A DNA stretch of 64,000 bases, taken from positions 13,240,886-13,304,885 of the forward strand of contig NC_069130.1 in assembly GCF_026914265.1 (NCBI RefSeq). The letters run 5' to 3'. This document shows positions 49,414 through 62,625 of the stretch, in pieces. How positions within the stretch are numbered: the first letter of the stretch is position 1; every line of letters starts with the position of its first letter. The notes under the pieces were generated by a model. It had not been told where the DNA came from. It did not search any database and saw only the letters and a program-made list of their open reading frames with translations. A program made the position numbers and the translations under genes. This DNA is from Mya arenaria. Lineage: Eukaryota > Mollusca > Bivalvia > Myida > Myidae.

Positions 49414-50877
49414 AAATAATATTTGTTATACCTTCAGTTCCTCGTTGTCTTGGAAAACCTTTTTCCGTTTGATCGAAAAAAAGTCTTTGTGGGGTAAAGG
49501 TACATCTAAGGAATTATGCATATATAATATAATATCGTCTTATGGGGTGGTATAAAACAGAAGCGTTGTGTAAAAAGTTGGTACTTGCAGGTGGTACTGT
49601 GGACATAACAGTTCACGAAATCACTCAAGAAGGCAAACTGAAGGAACTTTCACAGGCGTCTGGGGGTCCATGGGGTGGTACAAATGTAGACGATGCGTTT
49701 CTAGCGCTATTCCATTTAATAACAGGTACATTTAGATCACATCATTGTATTTTATTTGTAATAATAGTGTCATACTTACGGTATAACGCTCCAAACATAT
49801 AGTTGATACAAAGTTTGAATGAAATTGTAGTTGTGAATATACCAAATGTATTTTTTTTCTTTAATTTCAAATCTGACTGCTCATAGATTTCCAAAATCAT
49901 TAATAGATTTGTAATACTAATGTTATTGCACAATGACATTTACTTTGTTCGAAGGTGTTGACATAATCGAAAGACTGAAACGGGAAAACATGGAAGATTA
50001 CCTAGAACTGGTAAGAAATTTTGAAGTGAAGAAACGAGATATTACTGACAAAGCTGGAACAACACTCATTCGCATTCCAGTCAGTATGATGGATCTTGCT
50101 GAGGAGATGACCGGAAAAACTCTCAAGCAAATACTGCAAGATTCGCCGGAAAAACAACTTATTCGCCAAGACAGGGATAAACTTAAACTCCACACGGGTG
50201 TTTTACTGGCACTTTTTGACATCACAGTAGAAAAGATAGTTAGCCATGTGAGTACACTTTTTCAGAATACGGCCCAGGATTGCAAGACAATACTGATGGT
50301 TGGTGGATTTTCGGACTCGAAATTGCTACAAGAAAAAGTGAGATCTGCGTTTAACAATGTATCAATTATAGTGCCTCCGGACGCAGGGTTGGCTGTTTTG
50401 AAAGGAGCGGTGATATTTGGTCACAACAAGAGAGAAATTGTCTCAAGAATAGCACGATATTCATATGGACTGGAAACGGTCACGGATTTCGACCCTGAGA
50501 AGCATCCTGTAGAAAGAATGTATATTGACAGCAACAGGCATGATAAACCATCAGTTAAAAAATGTTTTTTCAAGTTAATCAAAAAGGGAGATACAGTTGA
50601 GGCAGAAAAAGAATCCGAACCAAAACCTTTCCGTCCATCAGGGCACGGAACAGGTTTTGCCGCTAACCTCTACTGCTCATCGCAAACAAATCCATTATTT
50701 GTTGACGAAGACGGGTGCAATTTTATCGGACACTTTAATGTGAGCTGTCTCGATAAGATTGGAAACGTGGGATACGCAGATGTGTCCCTTCTCGTTGGAG
50801 GCACGGAGATTGAAGCACGGGCAGTTTTACAAAGTACTCTTGAAGAAGTCACAGCAACATTCGATCTTCCTGATTAA
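46141..50877 (+). CDS. HSPA12: HSPA12-like Hsp70-family protein, paralogue B (6 coding exons)
   Basis: Exons 46141-46285, 47761-47912, 48351-48572, 48948-49095, 49591-49725 and 49955-50877 join in frame to 574 residues, with intron positions and phases identical to paralogue A. DFGTTYSG, VITVPAIW, DAGGGTVDIT and ILMVGGFSDS are all kept, so ATP binding is expected. It is one codon shorter than A near the C-terminus (SSQTNPLF against SSQTICPRF). Several acidic/basic swaps occur in the last exon, for example in the region after PVERMYIDS. Ends FDLPD. All reading frames are open, so this is a second functional-looking gene. As in A, the in-frame ATG at 46075 probably lies in an intron, since an acceptor ends at 46119. 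Confidence 0.95.
49355..49411. repeat. (TA)n microsatellite in HSPA12 B intron 4
   Basis: About 28 TA units. Paralogue A has only a short TATATATATACAC at the same place (about 31724). Confidence 0.95.
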
Positions 50878-51920
50878 ATGTTTGCAGCTTAGCAATTGGA
50901 AATAATATGCCACCAAAAGGCAGTTGTCATACAAACCACCTACCACTAAAGGAAAAGAAAATATACGACAAACGTGACATTAAGTAAAAATGGTTTTATG
51001 TAATACAGGTGAAGAACGATGAAGAATTGTAGCATTCTAGCCAACATGTGTGACCGAAGCGTGAGGGTAAATAAGCTCAACACATTCACGCTTCCCAAAA
51101 AATATCTTCCGGAATTTCCATCTATTTACTTGTATCAAAGTTTTGACACAACGAGTGTGTGACTTTTGATTGGATTCTGTTTAATGAGGGTTTTTTCATT
51201 TGAGACTTTCCTATATGCATTCAATTGTTTTTTCTTCTTCTGTTGATTTTTAAAACATGTGTAACATTCTGCATTAAAATTCTTATCGTTTCTTGTAAAC
51301 ACGTTGAATGTAATCTTACCTCGTTATTATGTTAAAATGTATCGATTGTATCTAAAAATCTTATTGTATTGACCATAAGTTTTGACATATGTATATATTG
51401 TATCATTACTCGGAGAAAACATCGTGTATGTACGTGTTTTTATTATATGACAATATATAAACAATGGCTGTCATTACGTGGGTTTAAATGTACTGCATGC
51501 ATCAATATATTGCTTGCTATTTTTCCCATGCGCATAGGGGTACTATAATGTTTTATCATTTGCTTTTTGGTGGTTAAATATTTGATATGTTCCACTGTTT
51601 TTGAATTTTATCCAGCTCTTTGTTCTAAATCAAAAGTCAGCGCATGGGTGGGACTACATAAAGCAGCTCTGAAATTACATACAAAGTATTTTGGTTTTGT
51701 TATACTGACTTGCCTGTGTAGTATATGTGTATTGATTCACTAGTCCTTTAAAAATGTTATATAAAATGCCAAGCTCGGGATATCTAAAATCATTATGTTA
51801 AAACAATTGAAATAATTACACATTTATTATAATTTACTGAAATTCTAATCTAAATATTATAATAAAATAGAGGCTCTTTTTCGGCATTTCTGCATGTTTT
51901 TTTTCTCATATTATCCCTTT

Positions 51921-52560
51921 GTTTGGAACTTGGAAAGCTGCTTAACATTTCGTTCTGGCTAATATACTTTAACAGATACGGGCGATACAAGTTCACGACG
52001 AACAGACAGACAAACGGACGGACAGACAAACGGAGATACAGACAACCTTGTCAAAAGCAACATGTCGAAAGGGATTTTTTTAAAGTTGATCTGGTAAATC
52101 CTGTTAATTCTTACATAACAAGGTAATAATTTTCATATAAGTGGTAGCTGTATTCTAAAACAGAAAGGCTCTATCGATGGAACTCGCAATTATTTTAAGG
52201 ACGCAGCTTTTTAAGCGTACAATACATTTTACAACTCCGCAAAGGCTACTCTTTTTGAGACAACTAACAAAGTAACATATCAAGACTGCACATGTTTCAC
52301 TTCTTATTACATGACAAAATGACTGACAGTAAATGATACTTATTATAAAGGCTAAATGTATTATTCATGTCGTGTATACTGATCAGAATGACTATTGATG
52401 TATATAAAAAAATGCGGCTTACTGTCAGCGGGAAACGGGGTATTTATACTTGACGGTGAATAACTTCTCTTTTCGTAGTGTCAACAAACTATACCACGTT
52501 GCACACAATTCACACGTTTCGCATATTTCACACAATGTGATTTCGCATGTTAAATTTAAA
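51921..52560. other. Gene-free stretch after unit B
   Basis: Nothing gene-like. 52003-52045 is a short imperfect run of ACAGACAAACGGACGG units. The rest is AT-rich unique sequence. Confidence 0.5.
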
Positions 52561-54050
52561 ATCAACGTCTGCTTCCAGCCCCTGTTGAGCAGTAGCGCCG
52601 GTCTGCGTAGAAGATAGTGGGATGGGAATTTCTACAAGTCAATAAAAATGAAATGACATGTGTTACTTGGTTGAATGTCATGAATGCGTATCTCTGCCAT
52701 GTTAATCGCACATTTATCAGGTGTAGATTTAGACCACCCGGCCGAGCCAGTGCCCTACGGAAAGCGCCATGTTGCGGGTGAATTATGATCTCCCAATTAC
52801 ATCTAAAAAAACCTCCAAAAGGTGAAAGTTGGGAAACTTCAAGCAATCTAGCACGGAACAGACTTTGGTCATCAACAGTCAAACCCTTTCGATTTTATTT
52901 TAAGAATGGAACGTGTACGAGACTTGGGCGTTTATAACTGCGAACGGCTAGCGAGCGCCAGCGTCCAGCCTTTTGTATCTTGTCTGCCGGAATACAATTT
53001 AAGGCGGCTTAGGCAGGGCTTGTTACCGGTGAGCCATCGAATCGGCAAAACAAGAGGCCCCCAATATTTAGGGCGCATGTTCATGTACAAGGAACCCGAT
53101 TGGAAAAATCTGGTTATTAGATCGGTTGATACCAATACGTTCGTGGTCGCTCAAGCCGAATAACGTAGCATAAGGATTTACGAATCTTGTTCCAGGGCGA
53201 TGTCATTTATTGAAATAATTTTATCGAATGAATTGCCATTGGTTACAGCCAGCTTCCCAACCCTAAAAACCCGAAGATATTATAAGCAGACCAGATTCGT
53301 ATTCTCAAATATGCATACGGTTGGTAAATTTGCATCATTTGGAACCACACAAATTGGAGATATTCTAAACTTTCACATTGGAGGCGTTTTTAAGGGAACG
53401 GCCACACGTTCTTATGCTATTTCAGTGTTTATTATGTTCTTGATGATGTCTGAATGTGATCCTGCTGACTTAAGATAAATAAACCGAATGGCCGTGAGTG
53501 ATCCTGCATATTATAATTGAAATCTATGTGAAAAAAAAATAAAAAAAATTGGCATCTACGCGGTTCGGGTAACGTGAAAAAGATTGTTCAAGGTCGGGAA
53601 TAACTATTGGTGAATGAGCTAGGTGTCACTGGTGCCTGAATGCTGGGGCACCGGGGTTGAGCGGTAGGAAGACCCGGGGTGAGGCAAATCTCGGTGACCC
53701 TGATTGTCAGTGACTTGTGGGTGGCTGTGACCGCGGGGACATGATCTGAACGTGTGCGCACTCTGGCATGCCATACATATTTGAAGGAACCAGGCAAACC
53801 TTGGCTAGGTTTTCCGCTACATAGAAATCAACGTCGGATGGGTAGCGTGGGTTGCCGGTGGCTTGGTGTGTGAGCTTGACCAAAGTAGTCGGTGCGAGCT
53901 GAGACTTGGCGCGAGATTCACCATTGTTCCGGGTGCGAGCTGCAACATGGTTGAGAGCATGCGCTGCTCTGTGAATGGCGGCGGGGCCGCTCCATTAGCT
54001 TGCGGCGGCGCCGTACCCTTGTCCCGAAATGCAACTTTGGCGGTTTAACA
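52561..54050. other. GC-richer block with unassigned short open frames
   Basis: Base composition rises above the AT-rich surroundings. Open frames are a 106-codon minus frame (52562-52882), an 85-codon plus frame from an ATG at 52906 to 53163, a 69-codon minus frame (53588-53797) and a 61-codon plus frame (53863-54048). I recognise no family in any of them, and no splice pairing joins them convincingly. It could be an exon cluster of an unknown gene, a CpG island or a degraded repeat. Confidence 0.35.
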
Positions 54051-56798
54051 ATAGGACGTCTTTGTAGCACCACAGTTACATAGCAACAATTCAAAAGTCA
54101 TTGCGACGTTGCTTGTAAGACTGTCAACACGACAAACAATGACAGTATACTAAATCTTAATTAAATCTTAATTTATCGATTGAACTTTGATATAAGGGTA
54201 GTACTTGCGGTTCCGAAACCCAACAAAATATGTTAAAATCTGGATGCAACCTTGTAAACGGAATAAATAATATCAATAATACGATCAGATTATTTGTAAG
54301 CTACACAATTATCATTATACAAACCTTAAGAAGAAGACTTAGTTATAAAATCTATAAAATAAACCCATTTTTGGAAGAGAAAATTTTCCATTACCGTTCA
54401 AGAAAAGTATGCAGATGAAAAGAAAGAAGTTAGGGAGTAACCCATGTCGGTTACATGTCACTACTATATGGCTGTAGCTGTAACTGATTGAGGCCACGAT
54501 AAATTGGGTTATGAAGAAAGGTAACCGTTCGTATATCTTGTTTTTATTTGATTTTGATTTTGTTTAAAATATTGTAATGGTTGCGCTGCTTATTTTAACT
54601 GATCGTGCTTCTGTAGGGAAGACAAAATCGAAAAGTTGAAAGTCTGTGCTTCTTTTTCATTTAATATACAATTCTTTTGCGCTCTTTAAATTTATGTGAT
54701 TAAAAAGAAGTAATTCATATTCCAAGGAAAGAAAATAATTCGATGAAACGGTATAATCTATGAAAATAAATAATAACCTGTGAAATTATCGTTAGCATGG
54801 ATACAGATAACGCCCGTTGCATATCTTGCATGTGGTGTACTCACCTGTTTCGCGCCATAGAAGACTTCACATTTCCATAAAAGTTCATTTTCCTCTCTTT
54901 TTTATATTGGTATTCAAAGTACCAAGCGTCATCCACACTAGTTTTAAAACACACCGCATAGTTTTGGAAAGACTGTTTATGCTTTTCGTTGGGAGTTCAA
55001 AAGAAATTCAAATACATGCATACACAATAGTATGTTTTGTTGATAATATGTTACTGCCGACATCATATGTACATCCTATTGTGATCACAAACGGTTTGAT
55101 AAGATCTCAAAACCAACCCGGAGAATAGGATCAAAGTCACAGACAATCAAAGCAGTGATCATTTGCGCTTTTCTTTTCAGGCACTAGCTGGTTATTTATC
55201 ACATTAGCAGTCTCTATTCATTATGATCATGTCTACATCCCCTTTGTTAAATAGTTTTCTGGAATAGTTTCTTCGTATTATTAATTGTATTTAACTAAAC
55301 AAGCTACAAAAGTCTGACTTTATAACATGCTGAACAGAAACATTTAGTACACACAAAAAAACATTCAATCATTACCCCTGTTCCTGTCTCAGCAAATCAA
55401 TCCGATAAAAAAGAATTCGTAGTAATAACACAAAAAAATAATGCAAAAAGTCTTATTGAAACGGTAACACTTTCCCTAACATATTCTCCATATTCTGAAA
55501 ATTCATTTCAGACTTCCGTAAGAAAGGAATATATTTCATTATTGTTTTAGTGAATTTTCAGGACTCTAATGACAAATGACAGAACAGCCAATATTACTGG
55601 AAAAGAAGTGAAGAATTTAAAACATATAAAACTATTATTAAATCCAAATGATGTTAAGGAAAAACAATATATAATAACTAGGTCCAAATAATTGTCACAC
55701 ACGCAGCAATCCATTTTTGTCAACAATATATCTACAAATTCACCCATAAACTCCACTCCATTCAAAAAATATTATTATCATTTCCCAGAGATGCCCTGTT
55801 AACCAATTGTTACACCATGTTACACGCTGTTATAATATATCGAAAAACTCAAAATCGGGGTGTTTGATTCTTTTGAGTGTTTCATGCCTGTAACTTTGAT
55901 GAGACTATACAATAGTTGCAGCATGTACGAAAATATACGAGATAGTATATATATTTTGTTGCACCCTGTTACGCTTGTAACGTGTTACAATAACAGAACC
56001 CACCACACACCGGATTGGTTGGGCTTTTATTGACAATAACGCCCTGTTAAAATAAAAATAAATGTTGTATAACAGAAATATCATGAAAAATACAGAGAAA
56101 AGCTCAGAAGTCAAAAATAATCCTAATTGATGGGCACCAGGCAAGGGCCCAACCGACAATGAACTATAGACTCACACATTTTAACATTACATACACAAAT
56201 TAAAACACCAAAAAAACCTAAAAAGTTCGACTGGGGTTACTATCCACTAATTTTTGATGGAAGAGTCAACGGAATAGTTATGGTCCATTTTTATTGTACA
56301 TGAGTTAAACACAATAAAACACATATGTTCATGTTATTATGTTTTTCAAAATGGAAATAGTGTACCATTTCTGTATCTAGGTGCCATGTAGGCTATTCTT
56401 CATTCCAGAACTCTTGTTTTTCTTCAGAATACTAAGCAAAGATTTACACCAACATAATCTATGAGATGATGCCCTTTTAAAATGAATAGAAGATTTTGAA
56501 TCATAACATACGGGTAAATAAGTCGATATTAAGATGTTCGTGATATTGTCTCTACCTATTCTAGTGAATAACGTTGACTTTAAACTATCGAAGTAATAAA
56601 ACGGCCATGATTTTTAATTTGATCGATGAAAAGTTATTTTTTCTAGTTGGTAAGTGCCAAGATAGGAAATAGACGTCCCTCGATAACCTTAAAGATATCC
56701 ATATATAATGGTCTCGGTGGACATACCATGAAGACGAATAAGTAGCGACCTAGTGCAGCCGCCGCACGGTACTTGATAATGCTCTTGGAAGGGTTTAT
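54051..56798. other. Gene-free, AT-rich spacer between units B and C
   Basis: No exon is recognised. 55800-56160 has several GTTACAC/GTGTTAC blocks and GGGCTTTTATTGACAATAAC, perhaps a decayed inverted-end element. The join to unit C is abrupt at about 56799. Confidence 0.4.
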
Positions 56799-57166
56799 AC
56801 CATCGGTTTGATTCTAGATCTGATCGATTCGTGACAAATTGTAAATGTTAAGTCCTTGCAAAATTAAATCAATCAACGGTAATCATCATCGTATTTAAAA
56901 GCTGCTAATGGCATATTTTTTTTTCAAAAATCATGTAAAATTATTACTGATCTCCGATAACACCACACTCTACATCTCACATTGCCCACTTTGAAAATTT
57001 TATGTATACTTTTGCAATAATGATATTTAGATTTTACTTGAATTATATTATATTTTTATCAAGTTTTGTTGAATAAGTATTAGTTAAAACATATTTTTTT
57101 TATATTAATAATTGCTTCTGAGTTTTTTTCCAACAAGAGATATTTTAGAGGTTAAATTGAGAATGT

Positions 57167-57495
57167 TTTAAAGTTGCACTTTCACAAGTTGATGTTTTGA
57201 CCTTTTTGAAAATTTTTTGTCTCAGAATCAGGTCATTTTGGGATCATTGCTTTTAATTCAGTCATATTAGATAGTTCTCAATTGTTTTGTAAACTGCTGA
57301 ACATTTCATTTTTCCTAAAGCACTAGTAATGCTTTTAGCCATACAAATTTCAAACGTAAATATGGAAACTGTGATCTGCTCTTTGTCAGCAGTTTTATAT
57401 CTGTGGTTTCCATGCATTTTCTAAAAAATTGGCGCGTTCCAAGATGAAAAATAAAAAAGTTGTCAAAACGTTCAATCTGTGAGAGTGCAGCTCTA
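57167..57495. mobile_element. MITE (family 1), unit C copy
   Basis: Ends TTTAAAGTTGCACTTTCACA and CTGTGAGAGTGCAGCTCTAA. It lacks the internal block duplication found in A and B and keeps TTTTTGTCTCAGAATCAGG, closer to the HES intron copy. Confidence 0.7.
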
Positions 57496-58667
57496 AGTGA
57501 CAATAAACAAAGAAACAGAAAGAACCTTTTCGCTGAGAATGCTCTGGTGCCACCAGTACTGGTTTCTACCCAGGAAACAGTCATACGTGTGATTCTCTAA
57601 GCTTTTGTCACTATTGATTAAAAAGAAAAAAAAAGATACTAAAGTAACCTTTTTGCTTTCAGACATCGTATTGATTATTGTCAAAAAGTAACAAGTGTGA
57701 TTCTTGGGTTATTTCAATGAACATTCAAGGGATAGAGATTTAACAAAAAATATTGTGGTTTGTTCATGTGTGTGGAGACTGTTTTGTTGAATATAATCGA
57801 ACAGTTATATTTAAAGGGACCCGCTCACGTTTTACAAGGCCAGACATCGAAAAAAAGATTAGTAGTTTGCTTTGAAAAAAGAATGATTTTAAGCTTGGAA
57901 TTGACAAAATTATGTTCAATTGAATTTGAATATTTGTCAGTTACTGTAAGTGTTTTTTTATTGTTATAAATAAACTATCTTGTTTTGGAAAAAAATGTTG
58001 CCAAGAAAATCTGTGAGCTGAGACCCTTTAAAAACATGATTTGTACTGGTTTATAACAAATACTCAAAGTTGGAATTTGCTGTTTTGTTAACATACGGAA
58101 TGTATGAGTCGGTTCACCATTTCGTTGGAGATTTTTTTCTTTAAATAATACATGTAAATTGATAAGAAAAAATGTATGTCTGAAGAAAACTGAAAATGAC
58201 CTTCCTTACTAAAAGAATGCACTTTTAACATTGAAATATATGGAAACATGATTTTTAATAGTTGCATTTGTAATGACAAGAACATATTTTAATCCTTAAG
58301 TTTTTGTGAAAATAGTCTGTCAGAGTACTAGTCTTACTTCTTCGTCTGGTACAGTGTGTAATATTTGAATACTTGTCTTAGGACATCATTTTGTTAGAAC
58401 ACAAGGCTTTATAAGTTAATATCATGCTTTACTTCATCAAATATATTCATTATCGATGTTTGACATTCAATATGTAGAACTCACTGTTATAATTCATCCA
58501 TCACCATTAATTCACTTGGATTTCAGGAACGCTATATATTTACTATATGTTGTCTAAATGGTGTACATGTACCTTGACTGAAATTACACAAATAAATTAC
58601 AAAGATTGAACGTGCTCTTGTTCTTATATCTGATTGTGAATGAGTTGTTATCCCCCCTGAAGTGTTA

Positions 58668-58960
58668 CGCCCCTGACATGGCTGATCCATGGTGACATAC
58701 TTGACTGTCAATCCAGGGGTGGCAGGTTCGATTCCCCGCCGCACCACTAAAATTCTAATCGTCCTCTAAGAAGAACGTTGAATGGGATTCCCATGTAACA
58801 GTCAAATACACTGGTGAACGTTAATGAACCAGGGTAGCCCTTACCAGGGTTACGTTCTGTATGGGCATTATGCTAAAAGAATATGACGAACAATCTGGTC
58901 GGGGCACTCGCCGAAAGGGCCTTGATCGAGTGCGAGTATAATAAACAAAATGTCCCTGAA
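58668..58960 (+). mobile_element. tRNA-derived SINE, unit C copy
   Basis: Counterpart of 24428 and 42428. The B box (GTTCGATTCCC) is intact and closer to consensus than in A and B. The A-box region has a small deletion. Confidence 0.6.
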
Positions 58961-60470
58961 GGAATGCTTATAATCGACAGTGATCGTGTGTCCGTCCGTA
59001 ACTATTGTGTCTCAGCTGTAACTTGCATGCGCTTAATTATATTAAATTTTAACAAACCTCGCAGAAAATGAACAAAAGCATGGGAAGGTGGGTCGCGGAT
59101 TACATCGTAATATTGGGCTCAAAATGCAAGGTCACACTTAGTTGTCAGTTATTGCTACATTGGCAAAGTAAAAGTGTCTTAAAATGTCCAGTAAAACTAC
59201 AGAAATTCCTTCAAAATTAATTTTATGGCATATTTGATAGTTTTTTTTTTCTGTTTAAAAAGAGATATAACTACACATTATGCCTTAGAATTGAATTTGA
59301 AGGAGAATAACCACAACATTTATCAAGGCAAAAGAGGCCAACGTTGGTTTGCTGCATTTATGGACAGAAGGCAGATATCGGAAGTATTCCGTGATGAATT
59401 TTAACCTTCGTGATAATTTATTACACTGTATGCGCTTTTATACCGGTTCTGTACGATAGGACAAATACACACCCGTCCTTTAATATTGTACTGAAGAATA
59501 AAAAACATTTTATTTATGAGGTACATTTTTATGTGTAAATCAAATGTCCACACTATCTAAATGGGAGGTGATCGGTTTGGTTGCAACCAAATAATGTTTG
59601 CGATTTGCGTGCCTTTGGTATGACATGAGACTTAAATTCCGGAAATGCATATTACTTCCATTTAAAAACTACATCGGTATTAATTATATTTTCCTGTCTA
59701 ACAAGGTTATCTGGACGACCCAGGAGGCTTAAATCAGGAAGTGTCTTGCATACTAATTTGACTGCGACATGTCCGGGCACGTGTTATGAATGGATCAAGA
59801 ACATTTAAGCAGCATACCGCGCACATTATTTACACGTAATGGCTGTGTAATACCTCTTGGTTGAGATCGAGCGCCTTTTTGCAAGTAAACAAGTAAAAGT
59901 TAAAACACGTTAAGTAAGCTTCCGGTTCGTGTGAAGTGTGTGTGCTATACTCGTGTGAGTCATATTAATTAAAATGTAATTGTTATTTGTTAGGTTTTTG
60001 ATGGTTTCGTCTCAATAAAACAAATGAACTTTAACCCTATTCACACGGCAAAAATCAGTCGATTTTGTTGGGTCTCTGTACTTTGAATGTTATCGGGCTC
60101 ATTAAAAACAAAGCAGATTGTTTACAAGATTATAAAGAACACTATAACTTTTTATGGTCGCCGCATTTTAAACATACAACAATTGCTTTACCATGGAGCT
60201 ATAGAAGTTACAGGTACGAAATCTTCCAGATACTCGACAATATACTTAAATGATATTTTAACTTTTGTTCTACGTACAGACTATGCATTTCGTATTAAAC
60301 TATTTCATTCACGATCGAAAACAACGAGGCTCGAAAAGGCGTCCGCTGGTTCGAGGGTCCTTCATTTGAAACGTTTTATCATATGATAAATATCAAAATC
60401 ACAATAGAAACTCGAATTCGCTTTGTTGTAACTCACCTGTACCAGAAGTATTTTTAATTCCTTGTTACCG

Positions 60471-60563
60471 TTGTCTAAAACCGTCAGAGTAGCATGCCCT
60501 GGTAATATGTTCAGTGCCATAAATGTAATACCAAGGGCAGGCTACTCTGACGGTTTTAGACAA
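60471..60563. repeat. 33-bp inverted repeat with 27-bp loop at the edge of a 2.1-kb extra segment
   Basis: TTGTCTAAAACCGTCAGAGT (60471 on) pairs with its complement ending at 60563, over about 33 bp with two or three differences. Only the left arm exists in units A (about 26573) and B (about 44229). Confidence 0.8.
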
Positions 60564-62625
60564 TGGTTCAATCACCCCTTAATTTTTATTGGCTTTGGAG
60601 TTGACATTTAACAGGAAAATGCCCTTTCTTAGTTCCTATTCTTAGTCAGAATAATGAATTTACCCCTTTCCTAAATTCTTACCTCATCAGCGATACCTAA
60701 AGCCATTTATCGCTAATGTCATTTGACCATCTCCTTCACAGCAACAACAAACTTGTCAACGTTGTCTATCCGTCCATAATGGTGGCCATCTTTTATGCTT
60801 ATTGTTACCAACTTTAAATATCTTTGTTTTTCATGATCACAATGAACAAAGCTACATCAATATCAGACAACACTTCGTAGACACGTTTTGATTGAATTGG
60901 TGATGAAATTTGGTTTCTTTATTAAATACATTTCTCTTCTAGCTTCATAACACAGTATTATATTGCCTATACTACTTCAAATTTGAATAACATTTTCATT
61001 ACTCAATCATTTCAGATCAGATTTCATTTTTTTGGTAGATAAAGGTAGAAAAATTTCCAACCTGGATTATGTAGCCACCTATCTTAAGCAGCCACTTTGA
61101 CCTTTTCCGAAAAGTTGCCACTTAATACATGTTTGACTGTAGTTGGTAGTAATTGGTAGACCTACATGTTTTGAGTTAAATGGTCAAGTTAAACATGTTA
61201 TATAATTTACCATTTAGCCTTTTGAAGTACATGTGTACCCTCGTACATTAAACTAAAGCATAAAGCATGATTCCTCGAATATACTTTCCTTTGTTAAACC
61301 GGACAAATACTACTTTACTTATTTACTGATATTGAAATTTAAGGTTTTGTATGGTGGCATATTACTGTCGTAAGATAAACTGATAACGTTCACGTATTGT
61401 GTGTATAATATCGTGTTAACCACTGAATTTTCGCGATGATTATCTAGCTATCTAGTTAAAATTCGCGTTACCTTTTTGGTAAGATAAATATCATAAGACT
61501 AAAAACAGGCTTGAAAGTGCCCAGAACTGCCAGCTATTACCTTTTTAAGCTGTACAGCACTTACAGGTTAACTAGTTATGGTTTGCGAATTCCACTTTTA
61601 TACAATCTATTTATAGATAAGTGGTAACACGAATCTTATTACGTTAACCAGTTAGTATGTTACTGATAAAGTGAAATTCGCAAACAATAACTAGATAACC
61701 AGTTACTGCTTGGAGCCAAAAGTGCGTTTTTAGACATGTAATGGTATCAAATATCATGTTTAAGAGTATGGAAGGGGTTATCCGGAAGTTGATGCATGCT
61801 GCTTTAGTGCCATTTCTCATCTTTGTTTGCAAGTGATAAGTGCCTACATGCAATTGCTGTGTGCCTATTTGTTACTCACTACCGCATCTGTCTATGTCTT
61901 ATAACTTTTATTTGCTTTCAGAGTGAATTAACTGGCGGATAACACATTCCATATAAGAGTGCCCCTAATTTTAACAACGAAATGGGGACAAGGTTAGAAC
62001 GTATTGTACAACCCTTAATGTCGCCGTTCCAACAGATAGATGCTCTGTGAAAAGCGTCATATAATGGACCATATATAATAAGAGTAATGCGTTCGAGCAC
62101 GTTGATTAAAATTATCTAATTATAAGTGAAAAAGTATGTGTTACATATTTTGGTTTCAAAAAGGGCATCATTACTGTGACAATTCCTTTGCAAACGGGTC
62201 CGAACGCCGGCAGCATGACACAAACCTTGACAGTATGTATGTGCTGTGAAATGGTGTTCCACAACAGTTTGAGCTTGAGGTTTGCATCTATATTACATAT
62301 ATTATGAAAGAAATCATAAATGAACCGAATAGTTTTCGTCAGATATTCAAATTCCTTATTATGTTAAAACGTATTGCAGCAACTCTAATGTATTGTCATA
62401 GTCTTGGCATTCTCTTCTGATACATCGTTTGCACTCAAGTCATTTCTCAATATCATCTGAACTTTTTTTCCACCTAGCAGCACCTCTCTTTTTAAAAGCG
62501 CATTTTCTAATGTATATAATGTTTATAAAAATCATTGAGAAATAGTTTTAAAAAATGAAACCACTTAAAAGTAATAAATTGGACTCAAGTCAAGAAGTAT
62601 TTTTTTTAAAGTATCGATCAGTCTT
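60504..62625. other. Segment present only in unit C
   Basis: Units A and B read directly across this site (about 26604 and 44262). The segment has no long open frame and no recognised gene. It holds the hairpin arm at its left and a second inverted repeat at 61566-61700. It may be an insertion in C or a loss before A and B diverged. Confidence 0.6.
61566..61700. repeat. 35-bp inverted repeat spaced by 64 bp
   Basis: GGTTAACTAGTTATGGTTTG (61566 on) and the complementary arm ending CTAGATAACC (61700) pair over about 35 bp with few mismatches, including GTTTGCGAATT. The arms could be the ends of a small foldback or MITE insertion of 135 bp. Confidence 0.75.

Larger units (their letters stand above)
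37430..51920. repeat. Segmental duplication unit B
   Basis: The tandem counterpart of unit A, about 14.5 kb. It starts at the acceptor of a second RCC2 last exon and ends near 51910. By eye it is almost identical to A from the exon to about the SINE, then clearly more diverged through HSPA12. Confidence 0.85.

Noticed and set aside
61918-62100. Possible terminal exon after the acceptor TTTGCTTTCAG at about 61920
   Set aside because: The plus-strand frame meets a stop after six codons and no upstream exon is identifiable.
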